Below, one piece after another: positions 61,751 to 64,000 of a stretch of 64,000 nt of DNA (position 1 is the first letter of the stretch; every line of letters begins with the position of its first letter). The DNA comes from Actinomyces bowdenii (GTDB lineage: Bacteria > Actinomycetota > Actinomycetes > Actinomycetales > Actinomycetaceae). Made by a program: the position numbers and the translations under genes. Under the pieces are notes generated by a model. That model made no database searches. It was given only the letters and a program-made list of their open reading frames with translations, and was not told where the DNA came from. The stretch covers positions 1-64,000 of the forward strand of contig NZ_JAGFOU010000016.1 in the NCBI RefSeq assembly GCF_017592395.1. Reading direction: 5' to 3'.

Positions 61751-64000
61751 GGACCTCGCGATTCACGCCCTCCACCATGCCGGCGGAGCACCTTGAGAGG
61801 CTCTTCGTGGTCCGCGAGCCTCTTCTGGACCGGCTCATGGACCGCGTCCAGGAACTTGGGAGCACGCGGAGCCCCCACCACACGCTCCTCGTGGGGCCCC
61901 GGGGCGCGGGAAAGACCCACCTCATCTCCCTGGTCTACCATCGCACCCGCGCCTTGGGGGCCGGGATACGCATTGCCTGGCTGCCCGAGGACCCCTGGAC
62001 GATCGTCTCCTACCGTCATCTGGTGCTGGCCATGCTCCGGGAGTTGGTCGAGCACGAGGACCTGGGGGCGTTGAGCGAGGAGGAGGCGGTGGCCCGCCTG
62101 CGTGGCCTCATGGCGGAGGGGCCGGTGCTGGTGCTCATGGAGAACGTGGACCAGGTTCTGGAGTCCATCGGGGAGTTGGGGCAGCAGCGCTTCCGCCACT
62201 TCCTGCAGACCCAGTCCGCCCTCCTGGTCATTGGCTCAACCACGCGGCTGGACCACAACCTGGTCTCCCAGGACCTGCCGCTGTTCGGCTACTTCGACAC
62301 CATGAGGCTCGATCCCTTCACGCCCGAGCAGGCGATCGCCATGCTGACGGCCCTGGCCGGCGCTCAGGACAATGAGAGCCTGCTCAAGGAGCTGAAGACG
62401 CCCGCCGCCCTGGCCAAGATCAGGACCATTGCCCATCTTGCCGGAGGCCAGCCGCGCCTGTGGGCACTCCTGGGCGATGCACTGACGGTGGAGCAGTTGA
62501 ACCACCTGGTCGATCTGCTCCTGGGCCGGTTCGATGACCTGACCCCCTACTACCAGGAGCGCCTCGCCCGCCTGTCGCCCCAGCACCGGCTCATTGTCTC
62601 CGAGCTGGCCAGTGCGGACCGGCCCCTACCGGTCAAGGAGATCGCCCGGCGCACGCAGATCGACCAGCGGACCGTCGCCAGGGCGGTGATCGACCTCGGT
62701 GACCGCGGGTGGTTGCGGCCCGCGGACACGATCTTCGCGGATCTCCTGGATGGGCGCCGCACCTACTACGAGCTGGCTGAGCCCCTGGCCCGGCTGGCTT
62801 TCCAGATCAAGGAGTCCCGCGGGGAGCCGCTGCGGCTGGTCGTGGACTTCCTCACCGGGTGGTACGACCTGTCCGAGCTTGGTGCCGCAGGGCAGGAGGG
62901 GAGCGCCGCGCCCTACTGCGAGATGGCCATGAGCATCCTCTCTGGGGACGAGACGATCGGCTTGACCAAGCACCTGACGAGCCTCCCGGTGACGCGCAAG
63001 CCCTCACTGGCCTTCCTAGGGCAGGTGGAGGATGCGCTGGCGGCGGCTCAGCAGGGGGACGCGGGGCCCGTCATGGATCTGTCGAGCACAGTGCGCCAGG
63101 CCTTGGAGCACCGGGCCGGTCCTCAGCGCCGGCTCGCGCCCATCCGCCTGGACCTCCTTGAACTCGCATATCGGGAGATGGGCGAGGTGCCCCACGAGCC
63201 GGAGTCAGGCCAGTGGGTGGAACGGGCTGAGCGGCTCGATGCCGAGGAGGCGGTCCTGGAGAGCCGGCTCATGCTCGTGCGCTGGCTGGCGAGCGCCTGG
63301 CGGCTGGAGGAGGCGGAGGCCGTGCTCGCGACGGTGGGGGTCACCGTGCCCGGAGAGATGGATGATCCCGCTGTGCTGGATGCCCGCATGGACCTGGCTT
63401 ATGCCTATCTGGCGGTGGGGCGCCTGGGTGAGGCCGTCACTCTCTTCGAGCAGGTGCTGGCTGACCGGGTGCGGGTTCTGGGTCCTGATCATTCCAGCAC
63501 GCTGGTCTCGCGCAACAACCTCGCCTATGCCTATGAGTCGGTTGGGGATCTGGGGCGTGCGGTTCCCTTGTATGAGCAGACCCTGGCTGATCGCGAGCGG
63601 GTGTTGGGTGCGGACCACCCCGACACTCTGGTCTCGCGCAACAACCTGGCGGGCGCCTATGGGGCGGTTGGGGATCTGGGGCGTGCGGTTCCCTTGTATG
63701 AGCAGACCCTGGCTGATCATGAGCGGGTGTTGGGTGCGGACCACCCCAGCACGCTGGTCTCGCGCAACAACCTCGCCTATGCCTATGGGGCGGTTGGGGA
63801 TCTGGGGCGTGCGGTTCCCTTGTATGAGCAGACCCTGGCAGACTGTGAGCGGGTGCTGGGCGCGGATCACCCTGATATTCTGGTCTCGCGCAACAACCTC
63901 GCCTATGCCTATGGGGCGGTTGGGGATCTGAAGCGTGCGGTTCCCTTGTATGAGCAGACCCTGGCTGATCATGAGCGGGTGCTGGGTGTGGACCACCCCA
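61747..64000 (+). CDS. STAND-type NTPase with TPR repeats (continues beyond window)
   Basis: At least 751 residues, open at the window end. Walker A is VGPRGAGKTH (G50-T57); VLVLMENVDQ is the Walker B strand, with Glu rather than the usual Asp-Asp pair. A winged-helix stretch (PVKEIARRTQIDQRTVARAV) follows. From ~560 come kinesin-light-chain-like TPR repeats of 42 residues (NLAYAYGAVGDLGRAVPLYE and so on). The architecture, ATPase-winged helix-TPR, is that of STAND sensors: the TPR part senses and the ATPase oligomerises. No effector domain is visible in the part present. The overlap with the preceding ATPase gene suggests a two-component complex. Confidence 0.8.
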   Translation, partial: MRTSRFTPSTMPAEHLERLFVVREPLLDRLMDRVQELGSTRSPHHTLLVGPRGAGKTHLISLVYHRTRALGAGIRIAWLPEDPWTIVSYRHLVLAMLRELVEHEDLGALSEEEAVARLRGLMAEGPVLVLMENVDQVLESIGELGQQRFRHFLQTQSALLVIGSTTRLDHNLVSQDLPLFGYFDTMRLDPFTPEQAIAMLTALAGAQDNESLLKELKTPAALAKIRTIAHLAGGQPRLWALLGDALTVEQLNHLVDLLLGRFDDLTPYYQERLARLSPQHRLIVSELASADRPLPVKEIARRTQIDQRTVARAVIDLGDRGWLRPADTIFADLLDGRRTYYELAEPLARLAFQIKESRGEPLRLVVDFLTGWYDLSELGAAGQEGSAAPYCEMAMSILSGDETIGLTKHLTSLPVTRKPSLAFLGQVEDALAAAQQGDAGPVMDLSSTVRQALEHRAGPQRRLAPIRLDLLELAYREMGEVPHEPESGQWVERAERLDAEEAVLESRLMLVRWLASAWRLEEAEAVLATVGVTVPGEMDDPAVLDARMDLAYAYLAVGRLGEAVTLFEQVLADRVRVLGPDHSSTLVSRNNLAYAYESVGDLGRAVPLYEQTLADRERVLGADHPDTLVSRNNLAGAYGAVGDLGRAVPLYEQTLADHERVLGADHPSTLVSRNNLAYAYGAVGDLGRAVPLYEQTLADCERVLGADHPDILVSRNNLAYAYGAVGDLKRAVPLYEQTLADHERVLGVDHP
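63511..64000 (+). repeat. Near-identical 126-bp TPR-coding repeats
   Basis: Almost four copies of a 126-bp unit, one per 42-residue TPR, differ at only a few bases each (for example GATCGCGAG, GATCATGAG or GACTGTGAG at the same place). The near-identity at silent positions shows recent expansion, so copy number is likely unstable. Confidence 0.85.

Overview
The window comes from a high-GC actinobacterium, most likely Actinomyces or a close relative. The call rests on base and codon composition, a LanB/YcaO RiPP cluster of actinobacterial type, a very large phosphoenolpyruvate carboxykinase of the PPi-dependent type known from Propionibacterium and Actinomyces, and a family of ~168-residue paralogues that I associate with Actinomyces. 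Everything here is read by eye; family names come from recognised motifs and from memory, not from database searches.

Layout. 1-3.6 kb: a small membrane protein and a large flippase-like membrane protein with an embedded kinase-like domain. 4.1-9.9 kb: a four-gene sugar/polyol operon (glycerol-1-phosphate dehydrogenase-like, ribulokinase-like, glycerol-3-phosphate dehydrogenase-like, second FGGY kinase). 9.9-17.0 kb (minus strand): an 824-residue protein joining a PrsW-type intramembrane protease to a C-terminal PD-(D/E)xK nuclease-like toxin domain, followed by nine intact and one truncated tandem paralogues, each overlapping the next. I read this as a membrane-tethered polymorphic toxin with an expanded immunity array, the most interesting system in the window. 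17.2-20.6 kb: copper homeostasis operon csoR-copZ-copA with two palindromic operators.

21.5-32.5 kb: an atypical response regulator lacking the phospho-acceptor Asp, divergent from a RiPP gene cluster: YcaO, two ThiF-like partner proteins, an azoline dehydrogenase, a Cys-rich precursor peptide, an M50-type protease, and a split LanB pair (glutamylation and elimination). The product should be an azole- and dehydroamino-acid-containing peptide of goadsporin/thiopeptide type. 32.6-38.4 kb: a sugar ABC importer, a secreted GH16 glycosidase and a LacI regulator around a palindromic operator.

38.4-48.4 kb: housekeeping and accessory genes (purB, siderophore-interacting protein with an iron box, a GNAT-methyltransferase fusion, a second methyltransferase, HxlR/NmrA-like pair, P2-type cation ATPase) with several long inverted repeats between them. 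48.4-50.1 kb holds no convincing gene but contains an 83-bp repeat family and homopolymer G/C runs that look like sequencing artefacts. 50.1-55.0 kb: PPi-type PEPCK and a C4-dicarboxylate transporter, fitting succinate fermentation. 55.7-60.2 kb: a bifunctional penicillin-binding protein and rpsF-ssb-rpsR-rplI. 60.5 kb to the end: two overlapping P-loop (STAND-like) ATPase genes, the second with nearly identical TPR repeats, preceded by an exactly 12-bp-phased array of ACGT motifs; this is a candidate defence or signalling module cut by the window edge.
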